The translations under genes and the position numbers were made by a program. From assembly GCA_964568855.1 (NCBI GenBank), contig CAZMSD010000008.1, forward strand, positions 1 to 64,000: a stretch of DNA of 64,000 bases, given 5' to 3'. Under the pieces are notes generated by a model, which saw only the letters and a list, made by a program, of their open reading frames with translations, had not been told where the DNA came from and did no database searches. Origin of the DNA: CAZMSD01 sp964568855. Its GTDB lineage: Bacteria; CAIWAD01. Position 1 is the first letter of the stretch; every line of letters starts with the position of its first letter. Shown here piece after piece: positions 1 through 9,100 of this stretch.

Positions 1-1
1 G

Positions 2-169
2 GTACTGAAACACGAGACCATGCCGGCGGGTCGCCATGAGCTCTTCTGGGAGGGCGCCAACGAATCCGGCTCGTCTGCAGCCTCTGGACTCTACCTGCTC
101 AGGCTGGAGGCACGCGGCGAAGACGGGCGGCGGTTTGTGAAGACGGAGAAAATGCTGCTGATTCGGTGA
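2..169 (+). CDS. C-terminal end of a secreted protein with FlgD-like/T9SS-like tail (5' truncated by window edge)
   Basis: The reading frame is open from base 2 and stops with TGA at 167-169, leaving 55 residues of a larger protein. The visible end has the pattern of the FlgD-Ig/T9SS type A tail: an E-L-F-W-E-G turn, then S-G-L-Y-L-L-R-L, a short polar stretch, and a final T-E-K-M-L-L-I-R. Such tails end many secreted proteins in FCB-type bacteria, where they act in outer-membrane export or as a terminal Ig-like domain. The main domain lies outside the window, so no function can be given. Confidence 0.8.
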   Translation, partial: VLKHETMPAGRHELFWEGANESGSSAASGLYLLRLEARGEDGRRFVKTEKMLLIR

Positions 170-242
170 GTAAGATTGTGTGACATTGGCGTTCGAAAAA
201 AATTATGGCATCAGAGATAGGAGAGCCGCGATAACCCTGAGA

Positions 243-274
243 CAGTTTCCTTTAGACATCCATGTCTGAAACTG
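243..274 (+). terminator. Hairpin downstream of the truncated gene
   Basis: CAGTTTC (243-249) pairs with GAAACTG (268-274). Inside, AGACAT (254-259) pairs with ATGTCT (262-267), with a CTTT bulge on the left arm. No good T-run follows, so this is a possible transcript end or processing site between the upstream gene and the protease gene. I see no other feature in 170-433. Confidence 0.4.
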
Positions 275-433
275 CCTGTTGAGACTATACAGATAACAAA
301 TCTCCCACCCCGTACGATTTTCAATAAGCCGCTGAATTCGTACCGATTCAGCTTTGTTTGCGTTACCTTCCTGCGAAGCCCGGACCACCATTCATCAAAG
401 CTGTTCCAGAGTGTTCGCAGAAAGGAATACCTC

Positions 434-2905
434 ATGCATGCATCCATATTCCTCTTCCTGGCCGTTCTTTTCGCCGTCGGCCCGGCAGCGGCCCAGGTGA
501 GCGCGGGAGGCGCCCCGCCGAGTTTCAGCATTCCCTTGGACGACCAGGTGCCCACGATCGTCATGCCCGCGGTGGATGAAGAGGCCCTGCTGGCGGAGGA
601 CGAATCGGAGGGCAAGGATCAGCCGCTCCGTTTCGGCTACCCCTTCGAGGTGGAGTACGACATGAACGACGTGGGCCGCTGGGAGGAGCTGCCCGGCGGC
701 GCCCGGCTGTGGCGCCTTAGGATCCAGAGTCCCGGCGCCCGCTCGATCAACCTGGTCTACGACCGCTACCGCCTGCCGCCCGGCGCGGAGCTGTTCCTCT
801 ACAACGACGACCGCAGCATGCTGATCGGCGCCTTCACCGAGTTCAACAACAAGGAGGACGGCGTCTTCGCCACCCAGCCCGTGACCGGCGAGACCCTGAC
901 TCTCGAGTATCACGAACCAGCCGGCGTGTCCTACGCGGGGGAGATCCGCCTGGGCCGCGTGATCCACGCCTACCGCGACATCTTCGCGCCGGGCGCCTCG
1001 CGCGACTACGGCGATTCGGGGAGCTGCAACAACAACGTGATGTGTCCCGAGGGCGATCCCTGGCAGGTGGAGATCCGCTCGGTGGCGATGATCCTCACCT
1101 CGGGCGGCAGCCGGATCTGCAGCGGCGTGCTGGTGAACAACGTGCGCCATGACATGACCCAGTACTTCCTGACCGCCGACCACTGCGGCGTGGGCACGGG
1201 CAGCTGGATCTTCATGTTCAACTACCAGAGTCCCGGCTGCAGCAACCAGAACGGGCCCACCACCGACACGGTGCAGGGCGCCCAGTTCAGGGCGGGCAAC
1301 TCGGCCTCCGACTTCACGCTGGTGGAGTTGACCGAGACGATCCCCGAGGAATACGAGGTGGCCTTCTCCGGGTGGAGCGCGGTGGACACGCCCCATTCCT
1401 CCTCGGTGGGCATCCATCATCCCAGCGGCGACATCAAGAAGATCAGCTTCGACTACGACCCGGCGATCTCCGACTACTACCTGGGCGGCGGAGGCGTGGC
1501 CGACTCCCACTGGAAGGTGAGCAACTGGGAGGACGGCACCACCGAGCCCGGCTCCTCCGGCTCGCCGCTCTACGATCCGCAGCACCGCGTGGTGGGCCAG
1601 CTGCACGGTGGCTACGCCTCCTGCACGAGTATCACGCCCGACTGGTACGGCAAGTTCGCCATGTCCTGGGACTACGGAGGCGGACCTTCCAGCCGGCTGA
1701 TGGACTGGCTCGACCCCGACGATACGGGCACCCTGCTGCTCGACGCGCTGGATCCGCTGAACACCATGGGCCTGGCCTTCGTCGAATACGAAGTGCTCTC
1801 AGACGACGACGGCGACGGCGTGCCCGAACCGGGCGAACTCGTTGAGCTGGCGGTGAGCCTGGAGTACACGGGTGACACACCCCTGGACGGCGTGAGCGCC
1901 CTGCTGCAGGAGCAGTCCGAGTGGCTCAACGTGGAAACCGGGAGCTCGGCCTACCCGCTCTTCAATCCCGGCGAGACGCACGTCAACATCAGTCCCTTCG
2001 AGATCCTGGTCCACGAGGGAGCCCCGGCGGTCTTCGAGGCCACCCTGGCCCTGGAACTGACGGCTGGCGAGCAGAACTCCACGGTCGCCTTCGTGTTCCA
2101 GGTGGGACAGCGGGCCGTCTACTGGACGGTGGACTGCGAGGGCGACCTTTCCGGCTGGTCGCATTCCGGCACGGGCGACTGGGGCGACGACTGGCACCTG
2201 AGCACGGAGGACAGCCAGAGCCCGGTTCACGCATGGAAGTGCGGCGACACGGGCACGGGCGACTACGCCAACCATTTGGATTCCCGCCTGGTGAGCCCGC
2301 AGGTCGAGCTGTTGCCCTTCTCGCTGCTGCGGCTGATGCACCGCATGAACGCCGAGGTCTCGGGCGCTTTCCCCGACTCGGCCTACGACGGCGGCGTGGT
2401 TGAACTCAGTGTCGACGGCGGCCAGAGCTGGATGCAGCTCAGCGCCGTCAGCGGCGCCTACAACAAGGCCTTTCGCTGGGAGTCCGGCGGCGGCAACCCG
2501 GCCACCCATCCCTTAGACGGGGGCACGCCGTGTTACTCGGGCGGCTTCGGCTGGCAGGAGGCGGTTTTCGACCTGGAAGGCTACTCCGGGCAGACCGTGA
2601 GCTTCCGCTTCCGCTTCGGCAGCGACAACGGCGGCGGCGACGAGGGCTGGTACGTAGACGATCTGGTGCTGGAAGGTCTTGAATCCGGCGGTCCGGACCC
2701 GGTGACCGATCTTGCGATCGACTACATCGGCGGTTCGCAGGTGCTGCTGGAATGGAGCGCTTCGGCGGGTGCCTCCAGCTACCGTGTCGAGACCGCATCG
2801 GTACTCGGTGGAGCCTGGAGTACGCTGGGAACGACGACGGATACCAGCTGGACAGAAAACACGGTCACCGGCTCCATGCTCTTCAGGGTCGTGGCGGTGG
2901 AGTAG
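434..2905 (+). CDS. Secreted trypsin-like (lysyl endopeptidase-like) serine protease with MAM-like and FN3 modules
   Basis: An 823-residue protein starting with a Sec signal peptide (residues 1-21, ending AAAQ). The catalytic domain spans roughly 190-440 and shows a full S1-type triad: H250 in a D-H-C-G motif, D293 in S-D-F-T-L, and S377 in G-S-S-G-S-P-L-Y. The order and the nearby cysteines resemble secreted lysyl endopeptidases. From about 456 there is a D-x-D-G-D-G-x-x-E-P-G-E Ca-binding-like loop with a beta domain, then a MAM/immune-inhibitor-A-like jelly roll (about 560-735, with D-C-E-G-D-L-S-G-W and D-E-G-W-Y-V-D-D). A final FN3 domain ends M-L-F-R-V-V-A-V-E. Its last ~368 residues are closely similar to the C-terminal part of the next gene. 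It probably degrades extracellular protein. The ATG at 434 follows an AGAAAGGAAT-type ribosome site. Confidence 0.88.
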   Translation: MHASIFLFLAVLFAVGPAAAQVSAGGAPPSFSIPLDDQVPTIVMPAVDEEALLAEDESEGKDQPLRFGYPFEVEYDMNDVGRWEELPGGARLWRLRIQSPGARSINLVYDRYRLPPGAELFLYNDDRSMLIGAFTEFNNKEDGVFATQPVTGETLTLEYHEPAGVSYAGEIRLGRVIHAYRDIFAPGASRDYGDSGSCNNNVMCPEGDPWQVEIRSVAMILTSGGSRICSGVLVNNVRHDMTQYFLTADHCGVGTGSWIFMFNYQSPGCSNQNGPTTDTVQGAQFRAGNSASDFTLVELTETIPEEYEVAFSGWSAVDTPHSSSVGIHHPSGDIKKISFDYDPAISDYYLGGGGVADSHWKVSNWEDGTTEPGSSGSPLYDPQHRVVGQLHGGYASCTSITPDWYGKFAMSWDYGGGPSSRLMDWLDPDDTGTLLLDALDPLNTMGLAFVEYEVLSDDDGDGVPEPGELVELAVSLEYTGDTPLDGVSALLQEQSEWLNVETGSSAYPLFNPGETHVNISPFEILVHEGAPAVFEATLALELTAGEQNSTVAFVFQVGQRAVYWTVDCEGDLSGWSHSGTGDWGDDWHLSTEDSQSPVHAWKCGDTGTGDYANHLDSRLVSPQVELLPFSLLRLMHRMNAEVSGAFPDSAYDGGVVELSVDGGQSWMQLSAVSGAYNKAFRWESGGGNPATHPLDGGTPCYSGGFGWQEAVFDLEGYSGQTVSFRFRFGSDNGGGDEGWYVDDLVLEGLESGGPDPVTDLAIDYIGGSQVLLEWSASAGASSYRVETASVLGGAWSTLGTTTDTSWTENTVTGSMLFRVVAVE

Positions 2906-2980
2906 CGGCTTCATGACCCGCGGACCGCAAGCGGAAACGTAGATGACGACCTTGTAATACAACGCGGAACGGGAGGATCG

Positions 2981-4612
2981 ATGATGAAACGGCTATCGTA
3001 CAGCGGGCTGGCCGCCTTGTTTCTGGCCCAGGCCGCCTTCGCGGTCTACCAGATCGGCGACACGCCGACGGATTTCACCTGCGACGACTGGGACGGCGGA
3101 AGCTGGAACCTCTACGATCAGCGCGGAAAAGTGGTGCTGATCAACTTCGGCGCCACCTGGTGAGGCGGCTGTAACACGGAGTTTCCGGAGTTGCAGACCG
3201 ATTTCTGGGAAGTCTACGACCACGAGGACTTCGCCCTGGTGCATATCGACACGGACAACGATACGCCCGAGAACCTGCACGCCCACTGGGACCAGTTCAA
3301 TCCCACCTTCCCGGTGCTCGTGAGCTGCGCGAGTCTTTACAGCCAGTACGGCGACGGCTTCATCCCCTACGACGTGATCCTCGACCGGGACGGCATCGTG
3401 CGCTACACCGAATCGGGCTACTACCCGAGCGACCTGCACGACGTCATCCAGGAGTACATCGCCCTCGGCTACCTGGCGCTGTATTACGACCAGCACGAGA
3501 TTCTCGCCGATACCGACGGCGACGGCGTAGCCGAGCCGGGTGAGACCGTCGAACTGGCGGTGGACCTCGAATACACGGGTGACACGCCGCTGACCGGAGT
3601 GAGCGCAGCGCTGCAGGAGGATTCCGAGTGGATCGACATTTTGGCGGGAACCTCGAACTACCCCGATTTCAATCCCGGCGAGATCCACCGGAACTTGACC
3701 CCGTTTTCGTTGCTGGTGGATCCAGCGGCGCCGGAGGTCTTCGAGGTCGAGCTGCGGCTGGAGCTGCAGAGCGGAGAATCGACCGCGCAGGTGCTCTTCA
3801 CCTTCCAGGTCGGCCAGCGCGCCGTCTACTGGAGCGAAGACTGCGAGGGGGACCTCTCCGGCTGGAACCACTATAATGCGCCGGGCTGGGGAGACGACTG
3901 GCACCTGAGCACTGAGGACAGCCAGAGCCCGACGCACAGCTGGAAGTGCGGTGACACGGGAACCGGCAACTATGCCAACCACCTGGACTCTTTCCTGGAA
4001 AGCCCCGCGGTCGATCTGCGCCCCTATTCGCGGCTGCGGATGATGCAGCGGATCGACGCCGAGATTTCGGACTTCTATCCCGATTCGGCCTACGATGGCG
4101 GAGTGGTGGAGCTAAGCGCCGACGACGGCCAGAGCTGGGAGCAGATCTTCGCCGTCAGCGGCGGATACAACAGGAACTTCCGCTGGGAGTCGGGCGGCGG
4201 CAACCCTGCCTCGCACCCCTTCGACGGCGGTACGTTCTGCTACTCGGGGAACCTGGGCTGGCACGAGGCGATCTTCGACCTGGGGAGCTACGGAGAAGAG
4301 CGCGTGGCTTTCAGATTCCGTTTCGGCAGTGACAACGGCACAGCCGACGAGGGCTGGTACCTGGACGATTTCCTGCTGGAGGGGCTTGCCGAAGTATCGC
4401 TCGATCCGGTGACCGACCTGAGTATCAGCTATACCGGTTCCTCGGAGGTCCTGCTGGAATGGAGCGCCGTGGCGGGGGCCGGCAGCTACCGGATCGAGAC
4501 CGCCGAGTACCTCGGGGACGCCTGGAGCACGCTGGGGACGACCACCGAAACCACCTGGACCGAACCGACCGCGAACGGGGCAATGCTGTTCCGGGTGATT
4601 GCAGTGGAGTAG
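2981..4612 (+). CDS. Secreted thioredoxin-fold selenoprotein (UxxC) with MAM-like/FN3 C-terminal module
   Basis: Read through an in-frame TGA at 3161-3163, this is one 543-residue protein. Residues 1-21 form a signal peptide. Residues about 25-165 are a TlpA/AhpC-type thioredoxin fold: the strand V-V-L-I-N-F-G-A-T-W is followed by TGA-Gly-Gly-Cys (positions 61-64) where the family has CxxC, then E-F-P-E-L-Q. A cis-proline loop (G-F-I-P-Y-D) and a D-R-D-G turn follow. The frame stays open on both sides of the TGA and homology to the family is continuous across it. A hairpin just downstream meets bacterial SECIS criteria, so TGA most likely encodes selenocysteine at the nucleophilic site. From about 176 the protein repeats the C-terminal module of the upstream protease. 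Role is inferred: an extracytoplasmic thiol/peroxide redox enzyme. A ribosome site GGGAGG precedes ATG 2981; ATG 2984 is an alternative. The selenium insertion genes are not in the window. Confidence 0.8.
3169..3196 (+). promoter_or_regulatory. Candidate bacterial SECIS element
   Basis: Immediately after the in-frame TGA, CTGTAAC (3169-3175) pairs with GTTGCAG (3190-3196), with one G-U pair. After a small internal loop (A / GA), CGGA (3177-3180) pairs with TCCG (3184-3187), leaving a GTT apical loop that begins with G at 3181. The loop starts 17 nt after the TGA. Known bacterial SECIS elements have a small apical loop with a G in its first two positions, placed about 16-37 nt after the UGA, so the hairpin matches these rules. 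Confidence 0.7.
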
Positions 4613-4616
4613 GAAT

Positions 4617-4634
4617 CTTCTGAGGAGTCAGAAG
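4617..4634 (+). other. Hairpin after the selenoprotein gene
   Basis: CTTCTGA (4617-4623), loop GGAG, TCAGAAG (4628-4634): a perfect 7-bp stem starting 4 bases after the stop codon. No T-run follows, so it may protect the mRNA end rather than terminate transcription alone. Confidence 0.4.
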
Positions 4635-4653
4635 CAGGGCTATCCAGGATACT

Positions 4654-4822
4654 CTAGGAGTATGTCGGACTTAGGATGATCTACTGCAAATTCCAGCTGG
4701 ACGGCATCTTTGCACGAAAAAAGTGCGAAACATAGCTTTAGCTATGGTTCTTATTTTTTCGCACAAATCTGCTCGCCATCTGCAATTTTCGTAACGAACC
4801 CCTAAGTCCGACAGACTCCTAG
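4654..4822. repeat. 169-bp imperfect palindromic element (MITE-like)
   Basis: The outer 22-bp arms, 4654-4675 (begins CTAGGAGTATGTCGG) and 4801-4822 (ends CCGACAGACTCCTAG), are inverted copies with one mismatch. The interior is also largely self-complementary. A strand with TTTGCACGAAAAAA near 4712 faces TTTTTTCGCACAAA near 4755-4768, and CATAGCT faces AGCTATG around the centre. The element is more AT-rich than its surroundings, has no reading frame, and would fold into one long hairpin. Size and shape suit a non-autonomous mobile palindrome or a BIME-like repeat. No target-site duplication is obvious to me. Confidence 0.65.
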
Positions 4823-4870
4823 CTGATCGTTGAACAAATAACGACGTTCAGGGATGATCTTGCACATTCA

Positions 4871-4909
4871 GCACCCTCCCCGGCAGCATCGATTGTCTGG
4901 GGAGGGTGC
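4871..4909 (+). terminator. Rho-independent terminator
   Basis: GCACCCTCCCC (4871-4881) and GGGGAGGGTGC (4899-4909) form a perfect 11-bp stem with a 17-nt loop, followed by TTCAATTATT. It separates the secreted-protein genes from the nitrate reductase operon. The remainder of 4613-5236 holds a short hairpin, the palindromic element and the promoter described below; no gene is seen. Confidence 0.7.
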
Positions 4910-5008
4910 TTCAATTATTGAGCATCGAATCCCGACCCTTGATTCCCCAGCGATCCGGCGTTTCCTTGCCCGGGTTGTTAATCATCTAATTTACGTGCCA
5001 AACTTGAA

Positions 5009-5038
5009 TTGTTAGGAATTTATCCGTTATGTTATACT
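5009..5038 (+). promoter_or_regulatory. Candidate promoter of the nar operon
   Basis: TTGTTA (5009-5014) and TATACT (5033-5038), 18 bp apart, with a TGT just before the -10 (extended -10). The region 4975-5095 is strikingly AT-rich for this window. The predicted start near 5045 leaves a leader of about 190 nt. The leader contains small inverted repeats (for example ATCCAGG with CCTGGAT around 5098-5135). I found no convincing FNR-type TTGAT-N4-ATCAA site. Confidence 0.4.
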
Positions 5039-5236
5039 ACATGTAGATAGCATTTAACGAGTTATGCGTCTAACGCGTTGAAATTTTAGCAATTAGAATC
5101 CAGGCCTGGTGCGACCTGATCGCATTGTCCTGGATGCGCCGGATACTCGGATAACAGGATATTGTCGCCTGAGTCCTTCTACATCCCCCCGGGAAGGGTA
5201 GGCCGGACTAATATTTAACACTATGAAAAGGACGCC

Positions 5237-6097
5237 ATGAAAGGGTCCCTCAGATCCATTCTGGGCCTGGGCTTGATCCTGTGCTGCGGCACGGTTTTCG
5301 GCCAGGACGAGGGCGAAAGCCTGTTCAAGCAGGTCTGCTTCGCCTGCCACCGCATCAACGGCGGGAAACTGGTGGGACCGGACCTGGCCCGGGTCCATCA
5401 GCGCCGAAGCGAGGACTGGCTGATCCGCTTCATCCGCTCCTCGCAGTCGGTGATCCAGAGCGGCGATGCCGTGGCCGCGGCCCTCTTCGAGGAACACAAC
5501 AAGCTGATCATGCCGGACAACAACTATTCGGACGACCAGATCCGTTCGATCCTCGCTTACATCAGGGAGGCGAGTGGAAGCGGGTCCACCGCTCCGGTGA
5601 GCGATGCCGCTCGATCTCTCGACGGTGCCACCGAGGAAGACATCCTGTCCGGAGAACGACTGTTCAGCGGCCGTGACCGCCTCGCCGCGGGCGGGCCAAG
5701 CTGCAGCTCATGCCATCACGTGCTCTCCGACCGGATCCTGGCCGGCGGCAGCCTGGCCAAGGACCTGACCGAGGCCCACTCGCGACTGGGCGAGGCGGGA
5801 GTGCGCGCCATGCTCGACAACCCGCCGTTCCCGGCCATGCGCCAGGCTTACCTGGGCAGGGGCCTGAGCGAGGAGGAGATCTACGACCTGGGCGCATTTC
5901 TGCAGCAGGTGGATCGCGTGAAGAACGAGCAGCGGGGCGGGTCGGCGGCCCGCGCGCTGCTCTTCCCGGGATTCGGCGGCGCCGCGCTGCTGCTATTGCT
6001 GTTCGGCGGACTGCGAATCCTTTCCCGGGGCGGAAGGAAAACCCGCCCCGGCGGCGTGAACCGGACGATCTTCGACCGGCAGATGGACACCGAATAA
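5237..6097 (+). CDS. Membrane-anchored diheme cytochrome c of the nitrate reductase operon (NarC-like)
   Basis: A 286-residue protein with a signal peptide (1-22) and two c-type heme sites: C34-x-x-C37-H38 and C156-x-x-C159-H160. Each lies in its own cytochrome c fold; methionines in I-M-P-D (M92) and near P-A-M-R are likely axial ligands. A transmembrane helix at about 236-258 (poly-Ala/Leu) is followed by a basic cytoplasmic tail, so the hemes face the periplasm. It lies 24 bp upstream of narG. In Thermus and some other lineages a cytochrome called NarC begins the nar operon and helps electron transfer to NarGHI; the position and architecture here suggest the same role. That function is inferred from context, so no gene symbol is given. 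Confidence 0.8.
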   Translation: MKGSLRSILGLGLILCCGTVFGQDEGESLFKQVCFACHRINGGKLVGPDLARVHQRRSEDWLIRFIRSSQSVIQSGDAVAAALFEEHNKLIMPDNNYSDDQIRSILAYIREASGSGSTAPVSDAARSLDGATEEDILSGERLFSGRDRLAAGGPSCSSCHHVLSDRILAGGSLAKDLTEAHSRLGEAGVRAMLDNPPFPAMRQAYLGRGLSEEEIYDLGAFLQQVDRVKNEQRGGSAARALLFPGFGGAALLLLLFGGLRILSRGGRKTRPGGVNRTIFDRQMDTE

Positions 6098-6121
6098 CTC
6101 CCGATAGCCCGGCGGGACGCC

Positions 6122-9100
6122 ATGAGTTGGATCACAGACGTACTGTCGCCCAAGACGCGCCAGTGGGAAGAATTCTACCGGAACCGGTTTCAGCACGACC
6201 GGGTGGTCCGCAGCACGCACGGCGTGAACTGCACCGGCGGCTGCTCCTGGCAGGTGCACGTCAAGGACGGCATCGTGGTCTGGGAGACCCAGCAGGTGGA
6301 TTACCCGCTGCTGGAGGACACGCTTCCTCCCTACGAGCCCCGCGGCTGCCAGCGGGGAATTTCCTTTTCCTGGTATCTCTACAGCCCCCTGCGCATCAAG
6401 TATCCCCTGATCCGCGGCGCGCTGCTGGACGCCTACCGGGAGGAGCGCTGGAAGACCGGCGACCCGCTGGAGGCCTGGGCCAACCTGCAGAGCGATCCCG
6501 GGCGGCGCGGGGCCTACCAGGAAGCCCGCGGCAAGGGCGGCTTCCGGCGGGCCTCATGGGACGAGGCGCTGGAGATCATCGCCGTCGCCAACATCCACAC
6601 GGCCCGCACCCACGGACCCGACCGGGTGATCGGCTTCTCGCCCATACCGGCCATGTCCATGCTCAGCTACGCCGCGGGCAGCCGCTTCCTCCAGCTCTTC
6701 GGCGGCGTCAACCTGAGCTTCTACGACTGGTACTGCGACCTGCCCAACGCCTCGCCCGAGATCTGGGGCGAGCAGACGGACGTGGCCGAGAGCGCCGACT
6801 GGTACAATTCCAAGTTCATCGCGGTGATGGGCGCCAATCTCAACATGACGCGCACGCCGGACACCCATTTCTTCGCCGAGGCCCGCCACAACGGCACCAA
6901 GGCGGTGGTCTTCGCCCCGGACTTCAACCAGGTGGCCAAGTACGCCGACCAGTGGATTCCCCTGCACGCAGGCAGCGACGGCGCCTACTGGATGGCCGTC
7001 ACACACGTGATCCTGAAGGAGTTCCACCACGAGCGGCGGACGCCCTACTTTCTGGATTACGCCAGGCGATACACGGACAGCCCCTACCTGGTGGAGCTGG
7101 AACAGGGGGAGTGTGGATGGAAGCCCGGCCGGCTGCTGCGCGCCAACCGCGTGTCCAGGTTCCGCGACGTGGAACACGGGGACTGGAAGTTCCTCAACTT
7201 CAACGAGTCCGACGGGCGCCTGGTGATGCCCAAGGGCAGCGTGGGACACCGCTGGGACAAGCAGGGCGGCAACTGGAACATGAAGGCCGAGGACGCCCTG
7301 GACAACGGCTCCTACGAGGCCGCGCTGACGCTGCTGGAGCGGCACGACGAAGTGCTGCAGGTGGAGTTCGCCGACTGGTCGCTGCAGGCCCGGCACCGGC
7401 GGGGCGTGCCCGTCCGCTGGCTGGAGACCGTGGACGGCGGCAAGGTTCCCGTCGCCACGGTGTACGACCTGATCATGGCCCAGTACGGCGTGGATCGGGG
7501 ACTGCCGGGCGGCTACCCGAAGGATTACGATGACCGGGACTCGAGCTACACGCCCGCCTGGCAGGAGATCTTCACCGGCGTCGACGCCCGCACAGTGATC
7601 CATTTTGCCCGCGAGTGGGCGGAAACGGCGAGCGCAACCGGGGGCAAGTGCTCGATCATCATCGGCGCCGGCATCAACCACTGGTATCACAACAACCTGA
7701 TCTACCGCGCCGGCATCATGGCCTTGATGCTCTGCGGCTGCGTGGGGCGCAACGGCGGCGGCCTGAACCACTACGTGGGGCAGGAGAAGCTGGCTCCAAC
7801 TGATTCCTGGGGCAGCATCGCCTTCGCCAAGGACTGGGTCCCCGCGGCGCGCCTGCAGCAGGCGCCGCTCTGGCACTACATCAACACCTGCCAGTACCGC
7901 TACGACGGGTCCTTCGCCAACTACAACACGCTGCCCGAAAACGACTGGACCCGCGGACACAACGCCGACTGGATCTACCGCGCGGTGCGCATGGGCTGGA
8001 TGCCCTTCTACCCGCAGTTCAACCGTAATACGCTGGATCTCTGCGAGGAGGCTGTCGCCGCCGGGGCCGCGGGCGACGAAGAAATCGCGAGCCACGTGCT
8101 CGAGAAGCTGAAGAGCAGGGAGTTGTCTTACGCGGCAAGCGACCCCGAGGCCGAGGAGAACCATCCGCGCGTGTGGTACATCTGGCGGGGCAACGCGATC
8201 ATGGGCAGCATGAAGGGCCACGAGTACCTGCTGGAGCACTACCTCGGCACGCACAGTAACAAGATCGCCCGGGACGCAGCGGACGAGAAGCCCGAAGAGG
8301 TGAAGTGGCACGAGATCGCGCCCAAGGGCAAGATGGACCTGGTGGTGGACCTCAACTTCCGCATGGATTCTTCGGCCCTCTATTCCGATATCGTGCTGCC
8401 CGCCGCATCCTGGTACGAGAAGGCCGATCTCAACAGCACGGACATGCACTCCTTCATCCATCCGCTGTCCGCCGCCATCGCCCCCGTCTGGGAATCGAAG
8501 ACCGACTGGGAAATCTTCCGCTCCATCGCCGAGCGGACGGCCGAGGTCGCCCGCGCCTGCGGATTCGGCGGGAAGAAGGACATCGTGGCGGCGCCGCTGT
8601 CTCACGATTCAGCGGACGAACTGGCCCAGCCCGCGGTGCAGGACTGGTACAAGGGAGAGTGCGAGGCCGTCCCCGGCCGCACCATGCACAAGCTGGTGGT
8701 CGTGGACCGCGACTACACCAGGCTGCACGAGCGCTTCGTGTCGCTGGGCCGGGCCGTCAGGACGACCGGCCTGGGCGCCCACGGCAACCACTACTCCTGC
8801 GCGGACGCCTACGACGAGATGCTCGAGTCGACCCGCTTCCCCGTGGAACGGGTGGACGGCGAGGCCCTCCCCTCGCTGCGCGAGGACGTCTGGGCGGCCG
8901 ACGCGGTGCTGCACCTCTCGACGCTGACCAACGGCGGACTCAACCACCGGGCCTACCGCAACGCCGAGCTGAAGACCGGCCTCAGCCTCGCCGACCTCTC
9001 CGAGGGCAACCAGGACGGCCGGATGAGCTACGCCGAGTTGCAGGCCCAGCCGCGCCGCTACAACACGTCGCCGGTCTGGTCGGGCCTGATGAACGGCGGC

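Noticed and set aside
2981..3163. A stand-alone 60-residue gene followed by a separate 473-residue gene starting at 3191
   Set aside because: Both halves are in the same frame, the thioredoxin fold continues through the TGA, and the second ATG has no ribosome site. Reading through as selenocysteine explains the data better.
4921..5236. An FNR or NarL binding site upstream of the nar operon
   Set aside because: No TTGAT-N4-ATCAA or paired TACYYMT heptamers at a suitable spacing could be found. TTGATTCCCC near 4940 has only one half-site.
6554..8605. A 683-residue open frame on the minus strand inside narG
   Set aside because: It is an antisense shadow of a high-GC gene, with low-complexity His/Val/Gly-rich translation and no motif. 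The same applies to antisense frames at 395-1606, 8609-9814, 9666-11231, 12563-14440 and 51074-52726.
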